Below, piece after piece: positions 28,063 to 38,122 of a stretch of 64,000 nucleotides of DNA (position 1 is the stretch's first letter; every line of letters begins with the position of its first letter). A model generated the notes under the pieces. It had not been told where the DNA came from. It did no database searches and saw nothing but the letters and a program-made list of their open reading frames with translations. The stretch spans positions 62,001-126,000 of the forward strand of contig NZ_SAUZ01000015.1 of assembly GCF_004022215.1 (NCBI RefSeq), given 5' to 3'. The translations under genes and the position numbers were made by a program. The DNA comes from Paenirhodobacter populi. GTDB taxonomy: Bacteria; Pseudomonadota; Alphaproteobacteria; Rhodobacterales; Rhodobacteraceae.

Positions 28063-28457
28063 AGTGAAGTATCGGAACTGATGTGTCGCATCGGAAGGTA
28101 CGGCCCTGAGCTGCCGTTTGACAGGGCGCTGTGCCGCCCTGCGGCATTCCCCAGACCGGCCATTCGTGCCGCACGCAGCAATTTCGACTGGTCAGTGCCA
28201 GCGACGCGGGACGAAGTGAGTTTTCGCTGCGGCTGCGCCAAAGTTTGCTGTGACGAAGCCCGCTAAGTAAAAAGCGGTCGTTTCCGCCCGGTGACAAAAC
28301 GTATGGATATCGGTTGTTCTTGCCGTCGGATGGTTGAGGACCTGTCATGCGACCGTATCCAACAGGTACCCTAGATTCACTGTTGGGATATTAAGTTAGC
28401 ATGTCTGTGTAGTAAATCTTGAGTGTAAACCGGGCTAAATGTCGATATATAGAAGTT
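28063..28457. other. 395-base gap between traA and the Argonaute operon
   Basis: No supported gene is seen. GC content falls towards the right end, and the last 80 bases (TTAAGTTAGCATG, TATATAGAAG) are AT-rich and probably hold the promoter of the Mrr-TIR-APAZ gene. This marks a join between conjugation genes and defence cargo. Confidence 0.4.
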
Positions 28458-30407
28458 ATGCATACCGACTTCTCTGCCTTATCGCCCTCTGAGTTCGAGG
28501 CGCTTTCAGCCGACCTGATCGGTCGTGCTCTTGGCATCCGCTTCGAGCAATTCGGCGAAGGAGCCGATGGTGGGATAGATGGACGCCACGCGCCGGAGGC
28601 GCAAGGCCTGACGATCCTACAAGCTAAGAGATACGAGAGATCTGCTATCTCAGCTTTGAAGCGTGAAATGTCGAAGGAGCGGGCGAAGATCGATCAGTTG
28701 GCGCCCGATCGCTACATCCTGTCGACGTCTGTAGCGATGACGCCACAACGAAAGCAGGACCTCGTAGAGATTTGCGGCCCCGCCATCCGATCTCCGGGAA
28801 ACATCTTCGGGCGCGAGGATCTTGAGGCGCTGCTACGCGCTCATCCTGACATCGAAGAAGCTCATCCCAAGTTATGGACCCCCGCGAGCGGGCGTACGCT
28901 GAAGCGGATGCTGAATGAAACGCTGGATGAGCGCGAAGGCCGCTTGACGCCACCTTCGGTCCTTCAAGCGTTGCTTCCAAAGCCAGGGATCGGCAGCAAG
29001 GTGGAGTCGGAGGCGGAAGCGCAAAGGGATACTCTGTTCCTCGTCGGAGCACGCCCCGACCACGATCAGTTCATTCTATGGCTCGGTCCAAAGCTCGAAG
29101 CGCACGGGTATCGCGTTTTTTCCGAGATCCAGACCCTCGAGCCTGGAGACAGGTGGCACAAGGAGATTGGAGTGGCGCTGGAACACCGCGCTGCAAAGGT
29201 GCTGGTGGTGTCGGGCGCGGCCACCCGGGCAAATGAAGACGCGATGGACCTGATCGACAGGGCGAAAGTGCTTGCTGCAAGTCTTGGCGACACTCGCCTG
29301 ATAATCCCATTACGGATCGAGGATGGGGCCAAGATTGATGGCCTCCGCGATGCGACGCCTGCTGATTTCGCGCGGGGTTGGGCAGAAGGGCTTTCGAAGC
29401 TTCTCGAGACATTGCGCCGCCAAGGCGTGATGCGTCGATCTGAGGACATCGTGGTCGCAGCTCAATGGGACAGCTTCCGCAAGCGCGGTGCTGTTCCGCT
29501 GGTCCGCGAGCCAGAGTCCTTGGTCTCGAATTGGATTCAGATATTGGAAATGCCCGATGAACTCCACTTCTACGAGGCGACGGGAGCAGTCCAAACCGGC
29601 GTCCTCAAGAGACGGGTGCAAGGGCTGTCGTTTCCTGCCGTAGGGCATGAGCGAGGCGTGATTACTTTCGCAGCGCCGCCTGATATTGAGGAAAGCCTCG
29701 GAGGTGTGGCGAAGTTGCGCCTGCGTACATCTGTGCCGGTTGTGGATGCAGTGGATAAGGGTATGCCCGAGATCGGTGTCGCAGGACGCGATTTGTCGAA
29801 CATGCTCACGGGCCTGCTGCGCGATGGATGGGAGCGGCACTGCAGGAAGATCGGCATGGTCGCTTACGCGTATTCCAACGGCGATGGTTTCCATGTGTCC
29901 CCCAGCCAGGTTGGAATTGGTGAACGGGTACCCTGGGGCCGGCAAGGCGAGCGCCGGTCGTCGATGCTGCGCAACATCGCCCGAAAGCATGTCTGGTCGT
30001 ATGGGGTTACAGCGATTCCTCGGAACTGGCCTTTCTGGCACTTCCGCCTGAAGGCGCGCGTCCTTTTCGCGGAGGACAACGATACAGAGCAGGGCGGACG
30101 CATAGACGACCCGAAGAAGATGCATCGCCTTCGCAGATCGGGCTGCAAGGGTTGGCGCAACAAGCAATGGCATGGGCGGCTTCTGGCATTCCTTCAGATC
30201 ATGTCCGGTGAGTCCGCCTACATTCGGGTTTCGCTGGCTCCGGGTCAGGACATGCTTCTTTCATCTGAGCCCCTTCTCTTTATGTCACCGGTCAGCACCG
30301 CACTTCCAGACGTGGGCGACCCGGATGCCGAAGAGCAGGACGAAAGCACGCTCGGTCGGCCAGGGGCTGACGACGAAGATGCTGTGCCCGAAGGAGACGG
30401 TACATGA
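28458..30407 (+). CDS. Mrr nuclease - TIR - APAZ partner of short Argonaute
   Basis: This 649-residue protein has three domains. Residues 1-120 resemble an Mrr-type PD-(D/E)xK nuclease: [16 protein letters not shown] with Asp41, then LTILQAKRY giving Gln55-x-Lys57. Residues 175-310 look like a TIR domain: [55 protein letters not shown]. The remaining 330 residues fit the position and length of an APAZ domain, which pairs with a PAZ-less Argonaute. In SPARTA systems a TIR-APAZ protein becomes an NADase when the Argonaute binds target DNA. An added nuclease domain gives two possible effectors. The ATG at 28458 is preferred over an upstream TTG. Its stop overlaps the Argonaute start by four bases. 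Confidence 0.8.
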   Translation: MHTDFSALSPSEFEALSADLIGRALGIRFEQFGEGADGGIDGRHAPEAQGLTILQAKRYERSAISALKREMSKERAKIDQLAPDRYILSTSVAMTPQRKQDLVEICGPAIRSPGNIFGREDLEALLRAHPDIEEAHPKLWTPASGRTLKRMLNETLDEREGRLTPPSVLQALLPKPGIGSKVESEAEAQRDTLFLVGARPDHDQFILWLGPKLEAHGYRVFSEIQTLEPGDRWHKEIGVALEHRAAKVLVVSGAATRANEDAMDLIDRAKVLAASLGDTRLIIPLRIEDGAKIDGLRDATPADFARGWAEGLSKLLETLRRQGVMRRSEDIVVAAQWDSFRKRGAVPLVREPESLVSNWIQILEMPDELHFYEATGAVQTGVLKRRVQGLSFPAVGHERGVITFAAPPDIEESLGGVAKLRLRTSVPVVDAVDKGMPEIGVAGRDLSNMLTGLLRDGWERHCRKIGMVAYAYSNGDGFHVSPSQVGIGERVPWGRQGERRSSMLRNIARKHVWSYGVTAIPRNWPFWHFRLKARVLFAEDNDTEQGGRIDDPKKMHRLRRSGCKGWRNKQWHGRLLAFLQIMSGESAYIRVSLAPGQDMLLSSEPLLFMSPVSTALPDVGDPDAEEQDESTLGRPGADDEDAVPEGDGT

Positions 30408-31960
30408 GGTTTTCCGAGGCACACTTGATCGTGGATCACTTCGACGAGCCAGAACTCGACTTCTGCCATGACCAGAGAAGTCACCACCCAAAGGATGGCC
30501 TTTATCTATATGGACCTCATGACGGCCCAAGGAAGCCTCGAGAGATTCGAATTGGGGTTGTCGGAACGTCGGACGGGGTCGGTCACTTCCGCTCATGGAG
30601 CCGACGGCTGCTTTCGGGGATACCGGTGCCGCCTCCGGGGCCGACGGAGAAGAAGGACCGCCTTCATCTCGCGGATTTCGCCGGACTTGAAGAGACGTTC
30701 GGCGTTACGTTCGATCCAGATCGGCTCAGGGCCCTGACGGTCGAGTTCGACGCTATCGAGCGCGCGACGAGGGTGCAGAACATGCACGAGGCCGTCGATG
30801 CGGTCGCCCGTATCTACACTGAGCGCGTCCACAAATTCAGGCGGAACGAAGAGGGATCGATCGACGTATGGATATTCGTCGTGCCCGAGATAGTCTACGA
30901 GCGCTGCCGTCCGGAATCGAGGCGGACCGGTCTGACCCTCGTCGCCGGAAAAACGCCCAAGAAGCAGCGCGCAAGGTCACCCCAGTCATTCCTTTTCATG
31001 GACGAACGGTTCGACCCGCGCATCGAGGACGTGTTTGACGACATTCCCGACTTCCGTAGGCACATTAAGGCGACCTTGCTCTCGATCGCGCCATCTCAGA
31101 TCCTGCGCGAGTCGACCCTCGAACCGACAGCGTTCACCAACAATGCGGGCTATCCCAAGCGAACCACCCAAGACCCGGCGACAGTGGCGTGGAACATCGC
31201 GACGGGGCTTTACTACAAGACTCAGGACCGACCGCCCTGGAGGCTGTCGAACGTGCGCGAAGGGGTATGCTACATCGGGATGGTCTACAAAAACCTCCCG
31301 AACAACCGCGACAATCACGTCTGCTGCGCTGCGCAGATGTTTTTGAGTGAAGGCGATGGCGTGGTGTTCCGCGGCGCGAATGGCCCTTGGAAGACCGGCG
31401 AGTACGAGTACCATCTAAACGCTGACGCCGCTGAAGAGCTTCTTAGGACTGTGATCGAAGCGTACCGGGAGTTGCGCTCCGAACCTCCCAAGGAGCTCTT
31501 CATCCATGGGCAGGCGTCGTTCAACGACGAGGAGTGGAATGCCTTCTGTCGCGCGGCACCGAAGGGGACGAATGTCGTTGGCGTACGGATCAGGCCAACG
31601 GGTGGTGACGCAAAGCTCTTCCGTGCAGGCGACTACCCCGTGATCAGGGGAACGGCCCTAAATTTGGACGAGAAGAATGCCTACCTTTGGACGAGCGGTT
31701 ACGTCCCGCAGTTGGATACGTATATTGGGCCTGAAACACCCAACCCGCTTTTGGTGACGATCTTGCGCTCAAAGCATCGACAGCCAGAGATGCGGACGGT
31801 TCTTTCGGACATCATGGGACTGACAAAGATCAACTACAACTCGTGCAACTTCAATGACGGGCTTCCCGTAACGGTTCGCTTCGCGAAGATGGTCGGCGAC
31901 ATTCTTGTGATGGGCTCGGCGCGGGAGGGCGGCCCGCAACCATTCAAATACTATATTTAG
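30404..31960 (+). CDS. short prokaryotic Argonaute (MID-PIWI, catalytically inactive)
   Basis: This 518-residue protein lacks PAZ and has only MID and PIWI parts. The MID region has [20 protein letters not shown]; the PIWI region has [20 protein letters not shown] and ends with the family signature [20 protein letters not shown] followed by FARMVG-like sequence and the C-terminal PFKYYI. Where slicers carry the first catalytic Asp (YIGID-type), this protein has YIGMVY, and the third position region (IHGQASFND) also lacks the normal acidic residue. It should bind guide and target without cutting and signal through the TIR/nuclease partner encoded directly upstream. The ATGA overlap couples translation of the two. 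Confidence 0.88.
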   Translation: MRFSEAHLIVDHFDEPELDFCHDQRSHHPKDGLYLYGPHDGPRKPREIRIGVVGTSDGVGHFRSWSRRLLSGIPVPPPGPTEKKDRLHLADFAGLEETFGVTFDPDRLRALTVEFDAIERATRVQNMHEAVDAVARIYTERVHKFRRNEEGSIDVWIFVVPEIVYERCRPESRRTGLTLVAGKTPKKQRARSPQSFLFMDERFDPRIEDVFDDIPDFRRHIKATLLSIAPSQILRESTLEPTAFTNNAGYPKRTTQDPATVAWNIATGLYYKTQDRPPWRLSNVREGVCYIGMVYKNLPNNRDNHVCCAAQMFLSEGDGVVFRGANGPWKTGEYEYHLNADAAEELLRTVIEAYRELRSEPPKELFIHGQASFNDEEWNAFCRAAPKGTNVVGVRIRPTGGDAKLFRAGDYPVIRGTALNLDEKNAYLWTSGYVPQLDTYIGPETPNPLLVTILRSKHRQPEMRTVLSDIMGLTKINYNSCNFNDGLPVTVRFAKMVGDILVMGSAREGGPQPFKYYI

Positions 31961-32593
31961 CGGGGCTGCTCTCGGGCATGTGTTCAGATAGCTGAGGCAA
32001 CGACGGCCCATAACGGACGGTCGATGCGGGAGGATGCCGCACGGCGGCATTCTCGCAGCGGCCTGTTAGTCAGCTCTGCAGAAAATACTGAACTGATGCG
32101 GTGGATGCCACCATCACTGCGGAGCGGTAGTTGGCGTTTCAGCCTGTTGATACAGTGCTGCTGAGCCCGGACTACCTAGCACGGGTGGCGGCGATAGCTG
32201 CACGGCGAGGCACGCCAAGTATGCGCAAGATACCCCATGGCGGCGGTGTAGTACCTGCCGCCGCCGCTGCGAGGCTGGCGTTACAGCGGGAAAATCAGCC
32301 AGAGCGCTGCTACCTCACCCCCTTGCCATTAATCGCGGTTGTGGCGCCTCGCTCCCGGCTATGGCGCGCCGTCGCACAGGATTGAGAGGCCAGCGGCAAC
32401 CGGCACATCCGCTCTCAGGGCAGTGGCGGGCAACACCGAAAGACGCGCGTGCAGCGCGGCGTGCGTGGTTTGCGGAAGCTGCACAATGCGGTCCCTTATG
32501 GAAGCCACCGTGCGTTGTTCTGCGTTGTTCCGAATCGAATTGACCCGGCGCCTCGCTGCCTGTAGAAGTTATGGTACAACGGAGAACAACACC
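31961..32593. other. 633-base gap between the Argonaute and GTPase genes
   Basis: No supported gene is seen; the open frames here have no family features. An imperfect long hairpin at about 32025-32055 (GGATGCCGC / GCGGCATTC arms) lies shortly after the Argonaute stop and may end its transcript, although no T-run follows. A ribosome site GGAGAAC precedes the GTPase ATG. Confidence 0.4.
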
Positions 32594-34855
32594 ATGACCG
32601 ATCGCAAGTTCACTGCTTCGAAGACCAGATCCAACCGCCCGGGATGGAGCGTCACCTTCCGGCACCCTGTTCGCCGTGACAGCCGCAATGAATGGGGCCT
32701 CAAGGTAAGAAAAGGCCTTGGAACCTCTGATGATGCGGAAGCGGACCGGCTGGTCGGGCAACTGAATAAACTACTGCAGGACGAGTCCTGGTGGTCTGGC
32801 GATCGGCGCAAGGATGCAGCACTCGAGTTCGACGACATCGTGGTCTCCGCATTCTTCGACGGAATCGAAGCGGAAGTGCATGATGCGGAAGCGAGCCGCT
32901 CGGCTGTGATCGCACTCCCCACCCGCGACGACGGCTACAGCACGGTGCTGTTTCTCGGAACAACGGGCGCCGGCAAGACGACTTTGCTGCGCCATATCAT
33001 CGGTTCTGACCCGGAGACTGATCGTTTTCCGTCGACCTCGACAGCCAAGACGACCACTGCCGATATCGAGATCGTCGTTGCACCCGGCGACTTCTCCGCT
33101 GCCGTGACGTTCATGCCCGAGCATGAGGTACGCGCGCACATTGATGAGTGTATCGAGGAGGCTTGCCTCGAAGCGATCCAAGGCAAGTCGGACGCGAAGA
33201 TTGCTGCGGCCCTTCTTGAGCACCGGGAGCAGCGGTTCCGCCTTTCGTACATTCTCGGCGGATGGAATACCGCTCACGAGAGCGACGACGACGATTTCTC
33301 TTTCGAAGACGAGGCAAAGCCGGACACCGCGATCAGCGAAGACGAGGAAGTCACGGCAGAAGAGATCGAAACCCAGCGCGTTCGCCTGCTCGGCTTTGTC
33401 AATGCCATCAAGGATCTTGCGAAAGAGACGGGTACCTTCTGCGAGGCGCAGATCGGTCGGCTCAGCGATGAGAAGTCGGCCGACGGCAAGGCTGCATGGC
33501 TTGAGCTGTTCGGCGTCGAGGCGTTCAAGAACCCTCGGTTCTCGACGCTCGCTCTGGACCTGATGGACGAGGTCGCCGAGCGGTTTGACCGCATTGAGGT
33601 TGGGAACACCGAGCGATCCACAACTGACTGGCCGACCATCTGGACCTATGTCAGCGATGACCGTGATGACTTCCTTGCTGCTGTTCGCTGGTTCTCGAGC
33701 AACCATCACAAGCAGTTCGGTCGGCTGCTCACCCCCCTTGTCGACGGCATTCGCGTTCAGGGACCGCTGTACCCTGATCTCGATGATCAGGACGAAGAGT
33801 TGAAACTGGTGCTTCTGGACGGTCAGGGCCTTGGCCACACCGCAAGCAGTGTCTCCTCGGTTTCTACTCGCGTGACCAACAAGTTCTCTCGCGTCGACAT
33901 GATCCTCCTTGTCGATAATGCGCAGCAGCCGATGCAGGCCGCCCCGCTTGCTCTCCTTCGCGCGATTGGCAGCTCAGGCTTCGCCGACAAGCTGGCGATC
34001 GCCTTCACCCACTTCGATCAGGTCAAGGGTGCGAACCTTGGTTCTTTCGACCAGAAGCGCGACCATGTCCTAGGCTCAGTCGGCAATGCCATCTCGAGCC
34101 TCCGAGACATTGTGGGCGCAGGCGTAGCGGGTGCCGTCGAACGGCAGGTCGATGTGCATTCCGTTTTTCTTGGTGGCCTGGACAAGCCGACTGCAAAGCT
34201 GCCCGGTGGCTTCAAGCGCCAACTGGAAAAACTGGTCGAGATGATGCGCTCGGCTGGCACACAGAGCGAAGAGACGGACTGCAGCCCGATCTACGAGCTC
34301 AAGGGCCTAGAAATTGCCATGCATGATGCAATCGATGCATTCAGAGATCCTTGGCGGGCTCGTCTGGGAATTTCCTACCACGATGGTATCTCCAAGGAGC
34401 ACTGGACGAGGATCAAAGCCCTGAGCCGCCGCCTCGCTTCGCGTTGGGCGGACGAGTACGACAACCTGACACCAGTGGCCGACCTTCTTGCTCGGCTGCA
34501 GGAGGAGGCTTCAAAGTGGCTGGACCGACCTGCCGACTGGACACGGCCTCCGCACACCGATGAAGAACGCGAATTGGCCCTCGACCGGATCCGCAGGACA
34601 GTATTCGCGCGTTTGTACGATCTGACGAAAACACGGCTGACAGATGACCAAGTAGCCAACTGGCGAGAGGCCTTCGATCACAGCGGACCAGGGTCAGCAA
34701 TGCGCAGGGCCCACACGATTGAGGCCATTCATGATGTGGCCGCGCCCCGGATCAGTGCAGCGATGACTTCTGATGCACGTCTGTTCCTGAGCCGCCTGCA
34801 TGAAATCCTGCGTGAAGCGATCAAGGATGCCGGGGGGCAGATCACGCAAGCTTAA
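32594..34855 (+). CDS. large P-loop GTPase-like protein of the defence block
   Basis: I do not recognise a named family. The protein has 753 residues from an ATG with a GGAGAAC site. Residues 10-55 (WSVTFRHPVRR, then LKVRKGLGTSDDAEADRLV) resemble the arm-binding N-terminus of tyrosine recombinases. Walker A FLGTTGAGKTTLLRH lies near residue 120. An unusual 280-residue insertion with a very acidic stretch (residues 235-265) follows. A DxxG-like LLDGQGLGHT is near residue 408 and a THFD in place of NKxD near 471, so a dynamin/septin-like GTPase core is likely. The C-terminal 200 residues are helical. It lies alone between an Argonaute operon and an ABC-3C operon, which suggests a defence role; that is inference. 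Confidence 0.65.
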   Translation: MTDRKFTASKTRSNRPGWSVTFRHPVRRDSRNEWGLKVRKGLGTSDDAEADRLVGQLNKLLQDESWWSGDRRKDAALEFDDIVVSAFFDGIEAEVHDAEASRSAVIALPTRDDGYSTVLFLGTTGAGKTTLLRHIIGSDPETDRFPSTSTAKTTTADIEIVVAPGDFSAAVTFMPEHEVRAHIDECIEEACLEAIQGKSDAKIAAALLEHREQRFRLSYILGGWNTAHESDDDDFSFEDEAKPDTAISEDEEVTAEEIETQRVRLLGFVNAIKDLAKETGTFCEAQIGRLSDEKSADGKAAWLELFGVEAFKNPRFSTLALDLMDEVAERFDRIEVGNTERSTTDWPTIWTYVSDDRDDFLAAVRWFSSNHHKQFGRLLTPLVDGIRVQGPLYPDLDDQDEELKLVLLDGQGLGHTASSVSSVSTRVTNKFSRVDMILLVDNAQQPMQAAPLALLRAIGSSGFADKLAIAFTHFDQVKGANLGSFDQKRDHVLGSVGNAISSLRDIVGAGVAGAVERQVDVHSVFLGGLDKPTAKLPGGFKRQLEKLVEMMRSAGTQSEETDCSPIYELKGLEIAMHDAIDAFRDPWRARLGISYHDGISKEHWTRIKALSRRLASRWADEYDNLTPVADLLARLQEEASKWLDRPADWTRPPHTDEERELALDRIRRTVFARLYDLTKTRLTDDQVANWREAFDHSGPGSAMRRAHTIEAIHDVAAPRISAAMTSDARLFLSRLHEILREAIKDAGGQITQA

Positions 34856-34986
34856 CGTGCGCCTCCCCCAAATTCGCGATCAGACGTGGCCGGTAATGAG
34901 CGCTGATCAGGCCGGAATAACCTGCATCAGGCACCGGATATCATCAGGCGCTGGATATCTGAATATGACCTAATTCTAAGCATAAG

Positions 34987-35655
34987 CTATGCTATCCGAG
35001 CCACGGCTGCCTCTCTCTCGCCCCCATTTTCAAAGACTTGCATTTCGACACATTCGTGGGCTTTTACGATCCGCAGAATGATAGGAAATTCAATCGCATG
35101 TGGAGCATACGTTTTCTCATCGGCCGTAAGATTCCTCGCCCAAGCATCAAGAGGGATAGATTGGCCTACTAAATCCTGACGGACTAAGGCTCTGGCATGC
35201 GCCACAGCATTTGCGTTGGCTTCTGGCCTAGACGCGAACGCAATAGCGCAGCCAACTTGATTTGTGTGGCCGAAGTCACCCAAGGCGAAGTTTAACCAGT
35301 GGATTGCAGGGCGCCCGTCGAGCTCCAAGCCCGCTAAGATAAAGAACAATCCGGGATCAGCCACTCCAAGCGCAACCGCCTTTTCACGGCACTGCGAATA
35401 AATGCGCGCACCGATTACCCTCAATCGCTGGGCAATCTCAGCAGGGCCGCAACCTTCAATCCCACTTTCGATTAGCGCTTGCCAGGCCCCATCCGCATCG
35501 GGGCCATAACCAGCCTTCGCTCCTACCACACGATTATTGATCGCAACTGTCTTATCCGCATGCCCCGCACTGCCGTTGTCCACTGCATTGTGTCGCAACG
35601 TATCTGCAGCCAGCGCCGCGCCCTCTTGGAGGGTTATACCCATAATGATTGTCAT
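34987..35655 (-). CDS. proteasome/HslV-like Ntn hydrolase, fourth gene of the ABC-3C operon
   Basis: This 222-residue protein starts at the ATG that overlaps the stop of the ATPase gene (ATGA). Removal of Met would expose Thr1: the mature start TIIMGITLQEGAALAADT places an Asp at position 17. The segment ADKTVAINNRVVGAKAGYG has a Lys at 34, and GPDADGAWQAL follows. This matches Thr1, Asp17, Lys33 and the G-x-AG-x-x-x-DA pattern of the proteasome beta/HslV fold. The C-terminal 60 residues are divergent. Its position makes it a component or effector of the ABC three-component system. A longer start at 35682 is possible but would bury the Thr. Confidence 0.65.
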   Translation of the reverse strand: MTIIMGITLQEGAALAADTLRHNAVDNGSAGHADKTVAINNRVVGAKAGYGPDADGAWQALIESGIEGCGPAEIAQRLRVIGARIYSQCREKAVALGVADPGLFFILAGLELDGRPAIHWLNFALGDFGHTNQVGCAIAFASRPEANANAVAHARALVRQDLVGQSIPLDAWARNLTADEKTYAPHAIEFPIILRIVKAHECVEMQVFENGGEREAAVARIA

Positions 35656-37622
35656 GATCTGGAACCGGTGCTTGCCATCCATTCCAACGGCACAAGCTTT
35701 TCGCTACCGCGCCATTCGTCGACCAAGTGGATGTTATCAATCCCGTTCCAGACCTCTTGGGCGGCGTGGTCAAGCAAGACCACCTGGAGTCGACCCTCTG
35801 CGAGAATCGTCTCCGCGCTGACTGCCGCGAAGACCTTTCTAACCGCTTCGATGTCCTCATCTCGCCACTCGCCCTCGTCAACCTCCTCCGAATGAACTCC
35901 CTTGGGGAAGTAGACCTGGCTTGGCTGGTCGTAGATCAGAAACCCAGGCACGGGGTGTGCTGGAGTTTTCAGAAAGAATCTCTGAAGGGCCAGGGAAACA
36001 GACACGTGGTAGGCAAGCCAGTTGGCACCACTGCCGATTTCCCAGAGGTAGTCATCGCGTGTTCCCTGAACAACCTTAATGGTAAGATCGGGAACTACGA
36101 TCTTGATAGGCGCGTCGGGCCACTCGGCGTCTAGCTTCGGGATGATCTGACCGGCAATATTTTCGATCGTCGCGAGTGACGACTGCATAACTTGGCGAAT
36201 TAGCTGCTCAGAGATTATTGCTCTTAAGGGACTAATCTTGCCCTTCAGGGCCTCTACTTCCCCTCTGAGTTCCGAGTCTTCGCCTGACCTCCCGTACAGC
36301 TTCAGCGCCTGCTCGAGCCGACCGAGATAGCGTTCAACTTGGTCGGCGCGGTAGATTTCCGCTCTGGCTGCCTCAGAACGGCGCTCCAGATCAGCAATCT
36401 GGGCTCGTAGGGCACCAAGCCGCGCCAAGCTTTCTTCCGCTTGGGCGCGCAGTCTGTGCCGCTCCTTATCCATCTTGTCGCTGACCGTGGTTCGGGAACG
36501 GATTTCAAGTTCGAGTCCGTCGAGTGCCTCGCAGAGCTTGTCCAAGTGATCCTTGCCTTCCGGCGCGATTGCTTCCAATGGGGCGCGACCTTCCTGACCC
36601 AGCTGCCTCAGCCAGTCCGAGATCGCCAGCCTGTCGCGTTGAATATGCAGGGCGGACCCATAGCTCTTGCTGCTTTCCAGCAGGCGGCTGATTTCCATTA
36701 GCCGCTGTCGGAGCCGAGACAGCGTGGCTGACTCGTCGCTCTCAAGTGACCGCAGCCCTTCAAGCTCTGCTATCGTGGCCTCGATCGTCGTCATGGTTGG
36801 GCGCGCTGCCCGGTAGTTGCTTTGCGAGAGCGTTCGGAGTGCGCCCAACATCTCCAGCCACTCCGAGGGTGGCGGTGTATCGCTTTGGATCAGCCCAAAT
36901 TCCCGGCCCTGTTGCAGCCAGACTTCAGCCTCGCTCATCCAAACTCGAACCGCGGAATTCACGTCACTGAGCGCGGCCTCTCTCTGACGAAGAAGGCGCT
37001 CCAGCCGCTCCAATTCCCATCTTGCCGCTAACGTCTCCTGAGTAATGGCATTGAGAACATACGGAAAAATTGCCTTTAGTTTTTCCCTGTGCTCTGTGGT
37101 GTCAGCTTTGAAGAACAGGACGTCGGGGTTCGCGATGATGTTCTGTGGCTGGAACGTGAATGCCATAAGATCGCGAAAGCTCGTCCGGTCACCTGAATAG
37201 CCCTCGGAGTTCGGGTCCATGCCCAAATTTGACAGACCGGATAACCGATTCAAAAGCGCGCGAACCTGATCCGTATTTGAGTTCTTGGCCTCAATACGGT
37301 GTGGGATTTTGACGGTCTCTCCTTCTGCAAAGTACATATCTCCAGTCTGTTTCTGGTCGCCCGGCTCTCGGCGAGCGAGCAGCTTTTCACCTTCGACTGT
37401 GCTAATAACAACACCGAACCACTCACAGCTTTCGCGTATTGTACCTACCGGGATGGCGCATTTATTTGAGCACAAGCAGTAATCAATGATTGGAATGACT
37501 GCTGATTTTCCTGTCTTCGAGGCACCGCTAATTACATTGACCTTTCCGGGAGCAAACTCAATCACTCGAGGATCAAAGTCACCCCGCGGCCAGAGAACAA
37601 GCTTGAGAATTTGAAACTGCAT
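35652..37622 (-). CDS. ABC-3C system ATPase (DUF3732, SMC/Rad50-like)
   Basis: This 656-residue ATPase has Walker A ISGASKTGKSAVIPI at residues 31-45 followed by DYCLCSNKCAIPVG, typical of DUF3732. A long helical coiled-coil middle runs from about residue 195 to 470 and is rich in Leu, Glu and Arg. The ABC signature region LWEIGSGANWLAYHVSV and Walker B GFLIYDQPSQVYFP lie near residues 540-585. DUF3732 is the ATPase of ABC three-component conflict systems. The start overlaps the middle-component stop (TAATG), and the stop overlaps the Ntn hydrolase start. Confidence 0.9.
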   Translation of the reverse strand: MQFQILKLVLWPRGDFDPRVIEFAPGKVNVISGASKTGKSAVIPIIDYCLCSNKCAIPVGTIRESCEWFGVVISTVEGEKLLARREPGDQKQTGDMYFAEGETVKIPHRIEAKNSNTDQVRALLNRLSGLSNLGMDPNSEGYSGDRTSFRDLMAFTFQPQNIIANPDVLFFKADTTEHREKLKAIFPYVLNAITQETLAARWELERLERLLRQREAALSDVNSAVRVWMSEAEVWLQQGREFGLIQSDTPPPSEWLEMLGALRTLSQSNYRAARPTMTTIEATIAELEGLRSLESDESATLSRLRQRLMEISRLLESSKSYGSALHIQRDRLAISDWLRQLGQEGRAPLEAIAPEGKDHLDKLCEALDGLELEIRSRTTVSDKMDKERHRLRAQAEESLARLGALRAQIADLERRSEAARAEIYRADQVERYLGRLEQALKLYGRSGEDSELRGEVEALKGKISPLRAIISEQLIRQVMQSSLATIENIAGQIIPKLDAEWPDAPIKIVVPDLTIKVVQGTRDDYLWEIGSGANWLAYHVSVSLALQRFFLKTPAHPVPGFLIYDQPSQVYFPKGVHSEEVDEGEWRDEDIEAVRKVFAAVSAETILAEGRLQVVLLDHAAQEVWNGIDNIHLVDEWRGSEKLVPLEWMASTGSRS

Positions 37623-38122
37623 TACGCGACCACCTTCAGCGCATGAAAGACTTCAGAAGTTTTCAAGGCTGAAAACCAAATGCCAAGCCTTTCTGCCCCT
37701 TTTACCTGTACTTTGACTCGCTCGCTCAGCGAGGGATCGGCAACTTCGAGCGCTAGCAATCTTGCAGTTTCGTATTCGATTGCCAATATCCCGCTCCGTT
37801 CGCCAAACGCCAATGAGTTAAGGCTAAGCTCTTTAAGTGCAAGACATCGCTCATGGATCGCAAACAATTCCTCGCGCCTCTCTGATAGCTTTTCGCAAAA
37901 CTTGCCAAGGCCTGAACGTGCTTGTGTTCCAACGACTATGTCAAGCGTTGGGCGATGAAGGCAGAGCGGGAGTACTAGGAATGCGAGGAGCATGTCGGAA
38001 GGTTCAGCTGTGAGCTGCGCTTGGAAGGATCGCCCGTACTTCCAGATGAGCATCGCCCCAAGGGCGGGGTTTTGCACTCGCTCAACTTCACTAAGGTAAT
38101 CATGGCCGCGTTCCGGCGTCAT
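37622..38122 (-). CDS. ABC-3C system middle component
   Basis: This 166-residue helical protein matches the three-component ABC middle-component family: near the N-terminus VERVQNPALGAMLIWKYGRSF, then LAFLVLPLCLHRPTLDIV, and later SGILAIEYETARLLAL. Such proteins bridge the ATPase and the effector. Both ends overlap its neighbours, giving a strictly ordered operon of effector, middle component, ATPase and Ntn hydrolase. Confidence 0.85.
   Translation of the reverse strand: MTPERGHDYLSEVERVQNPALGAMLIWKYGRSFQAQLTAEPSDMLLAFLVLPLCLHRPTLDIVVGTQARSGLGKFCEKLSERREELFAIHERCLALKELSLNSLAFGERSGILAIEYETARLLALEVADPSLSERVKVQVKGAERLGIWFSALKTSEVFHALKVVA

Noticed and set aside
32131-32385. 84-residue open frame before the GTPase gene
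   Set aside because: No ribosome site, no recognisable domain, and a composition like the surrounding non-coding sequence.
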